DNA from: Deltaproteobacteria bacterium
GTDB taxonomy: Bacteria > Desulfobacterota > Desulfobacteria > Desulfobacterales > Desulfatirhabdiaceae
Direction of reading: 5' to 3'
Length of the DNA stretch: 9,186 bases
Assembly: GCA_021778975.1 (NCBI GenBank)
Contig: JAJYBO010000108.1
Span: forward strand, 1 to 9,186
Made by a program: the position numbers and the translations under genes. The notes below the pieces were generated by a model that saw nothing but the letters and a program-made list of their open reading frames with translations, was not told the DNA's origin and ran no database searches. This document shows, piece by piece, positions 1 through 6,501 of the stretch (positions within the stretch are counted from its first letter, which is position 1; every line of letters begins with the position of its first letter).

Positions 1-630
1 ATCCGACAGACTTCCGGCGGTTAACAACGCCAGTGCCGGACTCCAGCGGGAGATGGTAATGTCATGGCGGTTTCCTTTAAAATGCAAGCAGATAAATCCG
101 GTGGAGAACCGATATGAATGGATGTTCAGCGATAACGGCAGCATGCACAGGATATCAAATACGGCCCAGCACCGCTCCGCTATTGGGTGATCTCTGAATG
201 ACGCCAGAATGAAAGACATCTGCGCCATATCATACCGATCATCCGGTTGCAGGAACATCCGAATCATGGACATCCGGAGGCATGAGGCGCAGAACAGAAC
301 ACATCCATATGCGCGGCTTTCGGAGGCGTTGCTGACAAACCAGTTGACATCGTATGCGGATACCGTTTCACTCAGCTCTCGAGGCGGTTCCCATGATTTG
401 ACAGTTGTCAAATGTTGTTTCTGTAGCCGGGCAAACAACTTTTTCCGGTATCGGGTTTGTGAGACAGGCGTGGGAATATCTTTCCAACTGATTTCCATCC
501 GGGGTTCGAAACGGGTTCCCAGCATCAGGTAGGTATGGCCGATTGTGGCGATTTCCCAGTCAATCGGCTTCTGAAAATAAACGCCGTTCCACGCGACAGT
601 GTTCCACTTACAATTTCTTTCCGTTGTCAT
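1..630 (-). CDS. Uncharacterised protein with CxxC motif, 3' end cut off by the left edge
   Basis: The minus-strand frame from the ATG at 630 is open for 210 codons to position 1 with no stop, so the gene continues past the left edge. It starts 3 bases after the TAA of the secreted-protein gene, with no clear Shine-Dalgarno of its own, which suggests translational coupling. I do not recognise a named domain. The N-terminus carries a tryptophan-rich block (W14-N-G-V-x-F-x2-P-x-D-W25-E), which looks like a small beta domain. A cysteine cluster follows (C110, C114, C117; the last two form CASC, a CxxC motif that could bind metal or act in redox). A second W..FDI..LP block lies at 155-165, and an S-R-W-S-P-A segment at 194-199. 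There is no signal peptide or membrane segment, so it is probably cytoplasmic. From memory, similar proteins occur in Desulfobacterota, but I can assign no function. Confidence 0.8.
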   Translation of the reverse strand, partial: MTTERNCKWNTVAWNGVYFQKPIDWEIATIGHTYLMLGTRFEPRMEISWKDIPTPVSQTRYRKKLFARLQKQHLTTVKSWEPPRELSETVSAYDVNWFVSNASESRAYGCVLFCASCLRMSMIRMFLQPDDRYDMAQMSFILASFRDHPIAERCWAVFDILCMLPLSLNIHSYRFSTGFICLHFKGNRHDITISRWSPALALLTAGSLSD

Positions 631-633
631 CGG

Positions 634-1251
634 TTATCTGGGGAGCAGTTTATCCCAATCCGGCTGAGAGTTTTGGGCTGACGAAGATTGCAGATTTCCG
701 ACGGTGCTGACGGGATGTGTCTTCTCATAGCACTGGCGGTCCTTGTCAATGGCGTCAATCAGGGTCAATTTGACGGAATTACCGATCTTCTCATCGGTAT
801 CAAGCTTGTTATGCTGTAAAATCAAGCTGATGTGGTTGCCTTTGCTATCAATGAACGACCATTTCCAGGTAATGACGATATGAAACGGATCGCCGCGCCA
901 TTCGGCGGCTTTTCCAAATTTTGCCTCATATCGGGCCAGCAGCATATCGAAAAAGGCTTTGCTGTCATCGGCGTATTTGAGTTTGATGCGAACGATTTTA
1001 TTGGGGACCGCGCAGGTGCCATAAGCGATCAACCCGGATTTGAATTCATTGGTTTCCCTGGCGGCCACCTCCCGAATGTTGTCGGCATACCGGATGGGAA
1101 GGGAAGATTTCATCTCCACCTGCTGTTTATATCCGGAAATGTCAGTATCCAGTGTAAAACCGCCAAGTTGATGAGGCGCAGCATTCGCCGGGCAGGTATG
1201 ACCCGACAGTAGAAGTCCCCACAGGGTCAGAATGGTCAGAAAACGTTTCAT
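634..1251 (-). CDS. Small secreted (periplasmic) protein of unknown function
   Basis: This 205-residue protein begins with a clear Sec signal peptide: M-K-R, a hydrophobic core at about 4-17, then a likely signal peptidase I site A22-N-A24|A25. The frame stays open upstream to an ATG at 1410, but that would overlap the preceding gene by 118 bases and bury the signal peptide. The ATG at 1251 has a good ribosome binding site (GAAGAGG, 5 bases upstream), so I chose it. The mature part (about 180 residues) has no hydrophobic segment. It carries an F-K-S-G-L-I-A-Y-G-T-C stretch (70-80), an E-W-R-G-D-P-F-H block (117-124) and a W-K-W-S-F motif (129-133). Only two cysteines remain after processing (C80 and C174), which could form a disulfide in the periplasm. 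The tail is polar and ends D-W-D-K-L-L-P-R. It sits 41 bases after the OPT-like gene and 3 bases before the next, so it is plausibly a periplasmic partner of the membrane proteins. Function unknown. Confidence 0.85.
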   Translation of the reverse strand: MKRFLTILTLWGLLLSGHTCPANAAPHQLGGFTLDTDISGYKQQVEMKSSLPIRYADNIREVAARETNEFKSGLIAYGTCAVPNKIVRIKLKYADDSKAFFDMLLARYEAKFGKAAEWRGDPFHIVITWKWSFIDSKGNHISLILQHNKLDTDEKIGNSVKLTLIDAIDKDRQCYEKTHPVSTVGNLQSSSAQNSQPDWDKLLPR

Positions 1252-1263
1252 TATAGCCTCTTC
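1252..1263 (-). promoter_or_regulatory. Ribosome binding site deciding the start of the secreted protein
   Basis: On the minus strand GAAGAGG (1263-1257) lies 5 bases before the ATG at 1251. This supports the short, signal-peptide-bearing start over the in-frame ATG at 1410. Confidence 0.65.
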
Positions 1264-1292
1264 GTAATTTTTGATGATGTTGTAAAAAGTCG

Positions 1293-3254
1293 TCAATACG
1301 GCAGCCTGCCCAGTGACTTCAGTATCAATGCAAATCCCATTGCGAACATGCCGGTCAGCCCCATTCCGCATGAAAAACCAGCGAGAAGCACCGGCGCGTA
1401 TTGCCGCCACATGGCCCCGTAACGTTTCAGAAAATAAAAGCGTCCCAAAAGCGCTCCGATGACCTCCAGAATCAGGCCGTGAGGCGTACTCTGGCCCAGT
1501 CCCCGAACAATGCCATATACCAGCAGGGTCGGCAGACCGAATATTGTCAGGATGGTATAGGTTATAAGGCCGAATCCTAAACCAGACAGCACATATATGC
1601 CGTTTAATGCTTGATAGAACAGGGAATTCCCTTCCAGTGTGGATGTCTGCATCAGCAGACTGTTCAGCGCCTGAAGATGCCAGAGTTTTTGGGCGAACGG
1701 ATAGCTGCTGGAAGGAATGGGGGCCAGTCTCCAGATAAATTGAGAAAACAACAGGCTGGCGATCATCACCACAGGAAACACCACCAGTTCGGATTTGATG
1801 ACACCTCGAATGCTGGTGCCTGTCAGCTCGATTTCCCGAAAATCTACCGTAGCCTTTCCATAATTATGAATGGGAATTGGCGCATACCAGATTTCAATAC
1901 CATGATACCCAAAAAATCGGGCGCCTGCAATGAAACTGGCTTCCCGTACCATCGGCAGGTTTACAAACTGACCGGCGACACCTTCCATACGGGCTGTGAT
2001 ATAAGAAATGATCGGCGTGTAGATGAACCCGTATCCCAGGAAAAATATCCAGGGAAAACTGGGAACAAGCCAGACGCACAGACTCACATAGGAAGCGGTG
2101 GAAAACACATAAATGCCGATAGCGATCCAGATATTGAAATCTCCCCGGCCTTCCGGCGGGTGAAACAAATCTTTAAGACTTCCGCGAGCGCCCTGTTGCT
2201 CGTTGCGAAACGATGTGATGACATGCCAGATACCCACGCACCCGATAGCCAGACCCAGCCCGATGCCAAAGCTCATGTAAAAATCGAAATTATTGGCGAA
2301 AATGGTGTCAACGGTTTCCATTCCCGGATGCCAGCGATGAAGAATGCCGTGGTGATAAAGAACAGGGTTGGCGATAATGGTGATAATCAGCCCCACCAGC
2401 CCGCCAATTACCGCCCAAAAGGGCAGGACCATGCCGACAAAGAGCAGCCCCAGATCCAGTTGAATACCGGTAGCGACCGCCGGCAGTATGGCTTCTGTCT
2501 GCCGGGTCAATTCGACCCACGGAATGGGGATAAGCTGGACAGGCTCGGTAAAGAGCAGCCCGGATACCGTTGGCAACAGCACGTAGATGGCGCCAAACAG
2601 AAGCCCTATCACGGCGCCGATGGAAAACACCCGCCATTTCCAGCCTTTTTTTCGGTCTTCTGTGGATTCCGCCAGTGCCATCGTGCCTAAAGCCCCCACT
2701 GGCGCCATGGGAAAGGGCAGTTTTTCAACATCGGACGTGATGCGATACAGCACGTAGCCCAGACCGAAATGGTCAATTCTTTGAATGATTTGAGAGCCGA
2801 TCAGCAGCAGAATGGGAACCATCCAGTCTCTGTGAAAAAAAGTGCGTTCCACCAAAGACATGGAGCCTGGCGCGGGCGCTACCCAGCGGGGAATGAATTC
2901 TGTAAGCCCCAGCATTTTGGCGGCGTCGGACTGCACCAGATATTGGTTCCACAAAAGGCCATGAAACGGAGACGCCATGGCGGCGCCGGCCATGTAATAC
3001 AGGATAAAGATTTCCTGCTGTTTGAGATCGGTATAGGCTCTTTTGGCAATTTCCGCGAACAGGATGATGGTGACCCACCGGGCGGCAGGGCCGATACCCG
3101 TACCAATGACCAGTTGGAGATACATGCTTCCCGGCATCATCAGAAAGCCGATGAAGATGGCGCCGACAACGGTTTTCCAGTCAAACCCTTCCTCAAACTG
3201 ATCCGGTGTGCTCAGAAGCTCCCGATATTCTTTAAGTTCTTTGTCTTCGTACAT
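1293..3254 (-). CDS. OPT-like polytopic membrane transporter ('peptide transporter' type)
   Basis: This 653-residue protein has a short acidic cytoplasmic N-terminus (about 1-25) followed by many hydrophobic segments, a dozen or more by eye. It resembles the oligopeptide transporter (OPT) superfamily. The first segments contain a glycine-rich loop and a charged close (I-G-x-G-I-G-P-A-A-R-W at 50-60, F-A-E-I-A-K-R at 66-72). A D-V-E-K-L-P-F-P-M-A-P motif (175-185) recalls the proline and small-residue motif after an early OPT helix. Near the C-terminus come P591-H-G, R611-Y-G and glycines 626 and 630 in a helix. It probably sits in the inner membrane. OPT proteins move peptides or metal chelates by secondary transport; the substrate here is unknown. 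It starts 74 bases after the DUF6785/6784 gene, with only a weak GGA upstream of the ATG at 3254. It parallels that neighbour in length and motifs. Membrane nature is certain; OPT membership is likely; the 'peptide' label is only a family default. Confidence 0.75.
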   Translation of the reverse strand: MYEDKELKEYRELLSTPDQFEEGFDWKTVVGAIFIGFLMMPGSMYLQLVIGTGIGPAARWVTIILFAEIAKRAYTDLKQQEIFILYYMAGAAMASPFHGLLWNQYLVQSDAAKMLGLTEFIPRWVAPAPGSMSLVERTFFHRDWMVPILLLIGSQIIQRIDHFGLGYVLYRITSDVEKLPFPMAPVGALGTMALAESTEDRKKGWKWRVFSIGAVIGLLFGAIYVLLPTVSGLLFTEPVQLIPIPWVELTRQTEAILPAVATGIQLDLGLLFVGMVLPFWAVIGGLVGLIITIIANPVLYHHGILHRWHPGMETVDTIFANNFDFYMSFGIGLGLAIGCVGIWHVITSFRNEQQGARGSLKDLFHPPEGRGDFNIWIAIGIYVFSTASYVSLCVWLVPSFPWIFFLGYGFIYTPIISYITARMEGVAGQFVNLPMVREASFIAGARFFGYHGIEIWYAPIPIHNYGKATVDFREIELTGTSIRGVIKSELVVFPVVMIASLLFSQFIWRLAPIPSSSYPFAQKLWHLQALNSLLMQTSTLEGNSLFYQALNGIYVLSGLGFGLITYTILTIFGLPTLLVYGIVRGLGQSTPHGLILEVIGALLGRFYFLKRYGAMWRQYAPVLLAGFSCGMGLTGMFAMGFALILKSLGRLPY

Positions 3255-3328
3255 ACATGGTTCCGAGAATCATGAATCATAAAAAGTCAGTGACAACATG
3301 GCCGCTGTGTGTGTCGTATGGGGGAATA

Positions 3329-5323
3329 TCAATCCGGCAACACCAGATAGCTGGCGTTGCCCCACAATCCGATAATTGCCCACAGCCCGCCCATGAGAAA
3401 ATCTCCGATGATGAGACCGATAAAAAAATACCGTAATTTTTTGAACAGAGACGTACCACCGTAGCGCATACAGACAGTGTTGCACAGCCAGCCCAGGAAG
3501 AAGCTGAACCAGAGAATACGCATGGCGGAACTGTAAGCCGTCAGGTACCCGATGGGATGAATTGGCCACCAGTAGATGCGGTGATAGCATACGACCAGAA
3601 TTGTCATGACGACGGCGCCCGCCACCGAAAAAATTGTAACCCAACTGCTGGTGTCCGGATGCGTGTGGATGACGGTTTGCGCGTTTTCATACACACTGAC
3701 CGTGGTTCGGGTGGCCCAGTCGAGATTGAGTTCTCGAATGCCAAACTTATAGCACAGAAACAACATGGAAACAAAGGATGCCGCTACGCCGGCAACAATG
3801 GCAACGGCAAGCCAGAGAAAAATCAAGCGTTGACGACGCAGGCCGCCGGTGATCTTTCTGGCGTGAAGCAGTGATGGCATTAGAGATTCTCGAAGATCCA
3901 GAAACAGCACTTTCTGGATGACAGCCGCTATCAGAATACTGAAACCGCTGAAAAAGCGGGGGCCAAGGAGCGCGGTAAGCCCATCTGTCGGTGCGGCGGT
4001 CAATGTAAAATAGGCAATACCGCCCTGACATATCACGCGTGTGGCGACGATCATCGTTAAAAAACAGCTCAGCAGAAAAATGACGGCAACCCAGAAAGGC
4101 ATCCCAAAATACTGGCACCAGACGACCAGCGCCAAAAACCCAACCACAAGGATCCAGAAGGAAACCCTCAATGAAATCCATTCTGTTTCCGGGTGTGCAT
4201 CCTGAGCGAGGCCGACGGCCTGACGCATGACCTCTATAATGTGCTGTCGTCCCAGCCAGAAAATAAATATGAAAAAAACGATATACGCGCCAATCATCTG
4301 GGTTTCTTCGGGCCGGGCCAGTGTTGGCCCAAACGTGACGCCTAATGCCGCATCCGGAATTGTATAACCCAATAGCGCCAGAATGCCGATTAAAAGCGCC
4401 CCTAAAAGATAAAAAAACCAGAAAGAGAAGGAAATCTGACGGGAGGTCAGAAAGGCGAATCCGATAAATGCCGGATAAATGAATATTTTCAGCTTGGTGA
4501 ATCCTGAAAATAGTCCCTGATGCGAAAAATAGGGGCCGGCCAGAATCAGTGTCGGAATTTGTGGTACGGATGGGAAATAAAAATTCAGTCCGTTCAAAAG
4601 ATGAAGCGCCACGGGAATCAAAATACCGACCAGTGTGTAGCGATTGGTAAAAAAAGCTATCAACTGATGTCTGTCCAGTGCATCTTCAAGAAGCTGCGGG
4701 AGCTGAAGCAGGGGAAGGTTCATCCGTTCGTGATGCAGCCATTGACGGCTGACGAGGTTTACGATGCAGATCATGAGGGTGTAACAAAGTAAAATAAAAG
4801 CGCTCCAGACGGCCAAAGGCATTGCCCATGCTTTCCAGGGAATATGGGACATCACGCTTGCCCACGACATTTGTCTGCCGTCCGGGAGTCCGTCATACAA
4901 CAGCCGGATTGCCTGCATGTTTTGTGGATACCACGCCCTGGGCAGAAGCGGCCACAAACTTTCTTCCCATCGGTTTTCGGAACTGGCGAAATGAAACGGC
5001 GCCGTCAGATTGATAAAAAACGTCCGGACAAGGCCCGTGTAAGCAATTCCGGAGAGCAATACCATGAGTATCCAGGCAATCAGCAGCTCCTTTCCGGTCA
5101 GCAGTATCCGATTGCGAAATATGAGCCTGAGGCCTCCTGTGATGAGGGTCAGGATCAGCAGAATAACAAACGGCGCGAGGGGAAAATGTCCGCCGCCCAG
5201 GGGGGTTCCCTGTAAAAAGGCGTTGTTATAGGGAGTGGCGATACAAATGATGATAGCCAGCAATATTCCCGTGATGATGGCGCGGCTTCGAATTCTCTCT
5301 GTGGATGGGGAATCAGCATTCAA
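3329..5323 (-). CDS. DUF6785/DUF6784 family polytopic membrane protein
   Basis: I place the start at the TTG at 5323, giving 664 residues, because GGGAGG lies 8 bases upstream. The in-frame ATG at 5455 would add 44 polar residues encoded by an intergenic repeat. From the TTG the protein opens with a short charged stretch and a first helix ending in T-P-Y-N-N (30-34), then G-G-H-F-P-L-A-P-F (44-52). These are features I associate with DUF6785. A conserved-looking R193-Q-W then E199-R with P204 and L-P209 follows a helix. The last 80 or so residues match my memory of DUF6784: Y584-W-W-P-I-H-P-I-G, F-F-L-G-W-L, then R620-Y-G-G and F-I-G-L-I-I-G (635-641). More than ten membrane segments are visible, so it is an integral inner-membrane protein, probably a transporter distantly related to OPT proteins. 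No substrate is established to my knowledge. It heads the four-gene left block. Confidence 0.85.
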   Translation of the reverse strand: MNADSPSTERIRSRAIITGILLAIIICIATPYNNAFLQGTPLGGGHFPLAPFVILLILTLITGGLRLIFRNRILLTGKELLIAWILMVLLSGIAYTGLVRTFFINLTAPFHFASSENRWEESLWPLLPRAWYPQNMQAIRLLYDGLPDGRQMSWASVMSHIPWKAWAMPLAVWSAFILLCYTLMICIVNLVSRQWLHHERMNLPLLQLPQLLEDALDRHQLIAFFTNRYTLVGILIPVALHLLNGLNFYFPSVPQIPTLILAGPYFSHQGLFSGFTKLKIFIYPAFIGFAFLTSRQISFSFWFFYLLGALLIGILALLGYTIPDAALGVTFGPTLARPEETQMIGAYIVFFIFIFWLGRQHIIEVMRQAVGLAQDAHPETEWISLRVSFWILVVGFLALVVWCQYFGMPFWVAVIFLLSCFLTMIVATRVICQGGIAYFTLTAAPTDGLTALLGPRFFSGFSILIAAVIQKVLFLDLRESLMPSLLHARKITGGLRRQRLIFLWLAVAIVAGVAASFVSMLFLCYKFGIRELNLDWATRTTVSVYENAQTVIHTHPDTSSWVTIFSVAGAVVMTILVVCYHRIYWWPIHPIGYLTAYSSAMRILWFSFFLGWLCNTVCMRYGGTSLFKKLRYFFIGLIIGDFLMGGLWAIIGLWGNASYLVLPD

Positions 5324-5331
5324 CGCGTTGG

Positions 5332-5337
5332 CCTCCC
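5332..5337 (-). promoter_or_regulatory. Ribosome binding site for the TTG start at 5323
   Basis: GGGAGG on the minus strand is a near-perfect Shine-Dalgarno, 8 bases before an in-frame TTG. No comparable site precedes the ATG at 5455, so this decides the start of the DUF6785/6784 gene. Confidence 0.7.
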
Positions 5338-5353
5338 GATGGTATTTTTGAAG

Positions 5354-5383
5354 TATATATTCCCGAATGTATTTTCGGGTCAA
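5354..5383 (-). promoter_or_regulatory. Candidate sigma70 promoter with a dyad in its spacer
   Basis: On the minus strand TTGACC (5383-5378) and TATATA (5359-5354) are separated by 18 bases. TATACT, two bases further on, is an alternative -10 with a 20-base spacer. A perfect inverted repeat, CCCGAA - 6 bases - TTCGGG (5362-5379), fills most of the spacer and touches the -35. It could be an operator. The site would serve the DUF6785/6784 gene and its three followers. It is predicted by pattern only. Confidence 0.45.
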
Positions 5384-5390
5384 GCACAAT

Positions 5391-5540
5391 TGACGGCTTC
5401 GTAAAAAGTCCGGATGCTGCGTTGCGCTGCATCCTTCGTCGTTGCGGCGCACCATAAGTACGTATCACTCCTTGCGGATTTGCACGCCTTGCCTGCGGTC
5501 TTTTTACAAAGTCGAATTTCAGACGGCTTTGTAAAAAGTT
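5391..5540. repeat. MITE-like intergenic inverted repeat with three related arms
   Basis: The left arm (5391-5410, GACGGCTTCGTAAAAAGTC core) reappears inverted at 5498-5513 (13 of 16 bases match). It recurs in direct orientation at 5521-5540 (17 of 20 match). The unit 5391-5513 is about 123 bases and non-coding. It has an internal hairpin at 5412-5434: GGATGC and GCG pair with CGC and GCATCC around a T-T mismatch and a TTG loop. From memory, repeats with GACTTTTTACGAAGCCGTC-like ends are scattered between genes in Desulfobacterota genomes, like non-autonomous MITEs. I cannot confirm copy number from this window. No target-site duplication is obvious. Confidence 0.6.
5500..5538. repeat. Perfect 12-bp inverted repeat downstream of the arginase gene
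   Basis: CTTTTTACAAAG (5500-5511) and CTTTGTAAAAAG (5527-5538) are exact reverse complements around a 15-base loop. They are formed by the right arm of the repeat unit and the extra third arm. It lies 25 bases past the arginase stop. It could form an AT-rich hairpin in the transcript and slow RNA polymerase or shield the 3' end. The stem is AT-rich and no T-tract follows on the minus strand, so I do not call it an intrinsic terminator. Confidence 0.55.
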
Positions 5541-5563
5541 CACAGGTTTCAGGCGGGAAATTC

Positions 5564-6481
5564 TCAAAGTATCCGCATCCCCATGCTGGAAGCGACCAGT
5601 TCGGCGGCCAGCCGGGCGGTTCTGTTCCGGTTATCCAGGATGGGATTGAGTTCCGCAACATCTAAAGACCCCATGCAGCCGCATTCGGCGATGGTTTCCA
5701 TAATCAGGTGGATTTCCCGGTATGTCAGACCGCCCGCGACCGGCGTGCCGACACCAGCCGCAACGGACGGATCCACACTGTCCAAATCGAGGCTGACATG
5801 AATATGACCGACATGCGCCAGTGCGTCCAATATGCTTCGGATGGTCTGATGGGCGCCGTTGCGATCAATATCGCTCATGGTATATACCGGCAGATGGAGG
5901 CGTTTCACGGTTTCCTTTTCCAGCGGGTCAATCTTTCGGATGCCTGCCAGCGCGCAGCTATGCGGTTCAATCTTTGGGGTAAACCCCATGAGCCGGGTAA
6001 GCTGGGGATGTCCGAGTCCCAGCGATACGGCCAGCGCCATGCCATGAATATTGCCGGATGGTGATGTCGCTTCGGTATTCATATCGGTATGCGCGTCAAT
6101 CCATATCACACCCAATGGCTTCTGAACATTGCGGCAGAATGCAGCGACGCCTGCAATCGAACCGATAGCCATGGAGTGATCACCGCCCATACAAAGCGGA
6201 AAATGCCCGTTTTTCAATGATTTCTCGACACTGGTCGCCAGCATTCCGGACGTGCGGACGATTTCTTCCAGATATCGAAGTCCAGGATGGGTCAGTATCT
6301 GGTGTTCTCTGGGATGGATGGGAATGTTGCCCAAATCCTGAATCCGATATCCCAGTAGTTCCAGTTCCTCGATGATGCCGGCGATGCGAAGTGCCGACGG
6401 CCCCATATCCACCCCGCGGCGGTTGGCCCCCAGGTCCATGGGAAAGCCTATCAGATCAATGTTTTTCTTGAATGATGTCAT
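5564..6481 (-). CDS. rocF: Arginase
   Basis: Arginase hydrolyses L-arginine to L-ornithine and urea using a two-manganese centre in the cytoplasm. Numbering from the upstream ATG at 6490 (308 residues), the ureohydrolase signature is complete: G-G-D-H105-S, D132-A-H134-T-D136 and D235-L-D237-S-V-D-P supply the six metal ligands. N138, S145-G-N-I-H149-G and E280 (in A-E-L-N-P) match the substrate-binding and catalytic positions that mark arginases rather than agmatinases. The N-terminal R-R-G-V-D-M-G-P-S-A-L-R block is also typical. I prefer the ATG at 6481 (305 residues) because AAAGGA lies 8 bases upstream; for the ATG at 6490 that site would touch the start codon. The gene begins 20 bases after the Omp85 stop, so the two are probably co-transcribed, although they share no obvious pathway. 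Its stop falls 23 bases from the repeat cluster. The identification is firm; its role (nitrogen supply, ornithine or polyamine formation) is inference. Confidence 0.95.
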   Translation of the reverse strand: MTSFKKNIDLIGFPMDLGANRRGVDMGPSALRIAGIIEELELLGYRIQDLGNIPIHPREHQILTHPGLRYLEEIVRTSGMLATSVEKSLKNGHFPLCMGGDHSMAIGSIAGVAAFCRNVQKPLGVIWIDAHTDMNTEATSPSGNIHGMALAVSLGLGHPQLTRLMGFTPKIEPHSCALAGIRKIDPLEKETVKRLHLPVYTMSDIDRNGAHQTIRSILDALAHVGHIHVSLDLDSVDPSVAAGVGTPVAGGLTYREIHLIMETIAECGCMGSLDVAELNPILDNRNRTARLAAELVASSMGMRIL

Positions 6482-6489
6482 GACGATCA

Positions 6490-6495
6490 TCCTTT
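6490..6495 (-). promoter_or_regulatory. Ribosome binding site for arginase
   Basis: AAAGGA on the minus strand is 8 bases before the ATG at 6481. It overlaps the alternative ATG at 6490, which favours the downstream start. Confidence 0.6.
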
Positions 6496-6501
6496 CACGG
6501 C

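Noticed and set aside
396..413. Inverted repeat ATTTGACA-GT-TGTCAAAT resembling an FNR/FixK-type site
   Set aside because: It lies deep inside a coding region, and 8-bp arms with a short spacer are expected about once by chance in a window this size.
209..532. A 107-codon plus-strand open frame
   Set aside because: The minus strand is open throughout 630-1 with a coherent protein that follows its neighbour by 3 bases. The plus frame has no such context.
1252..1410. Extended start (ATG 1410) for the secreted protein
   Set aside because: It would overlap the upstream gene by 118 bases and place 53 residues before a textbook signal peptide that has its own ribosome binding site.
1611..2690. 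A 359-codon plus-strand open frame
   Set aside because: It is antisense to the OPT-like gene. Its product is polar and low-complexity, as expected from the complement of a hydrophobic membrane protein.
5500..5538. Intrinsic terminator for the arginase transcript
   Set aside because: The stem is AT-rich and is not followed by a T-tract on the minus strand. It is better explained as repeat arms.
5313..5567. Short minus-strand frames across the repeat region
   Set aside because: They encode repeat and leader sequence in frames without ribosome binding sites and show no domain.
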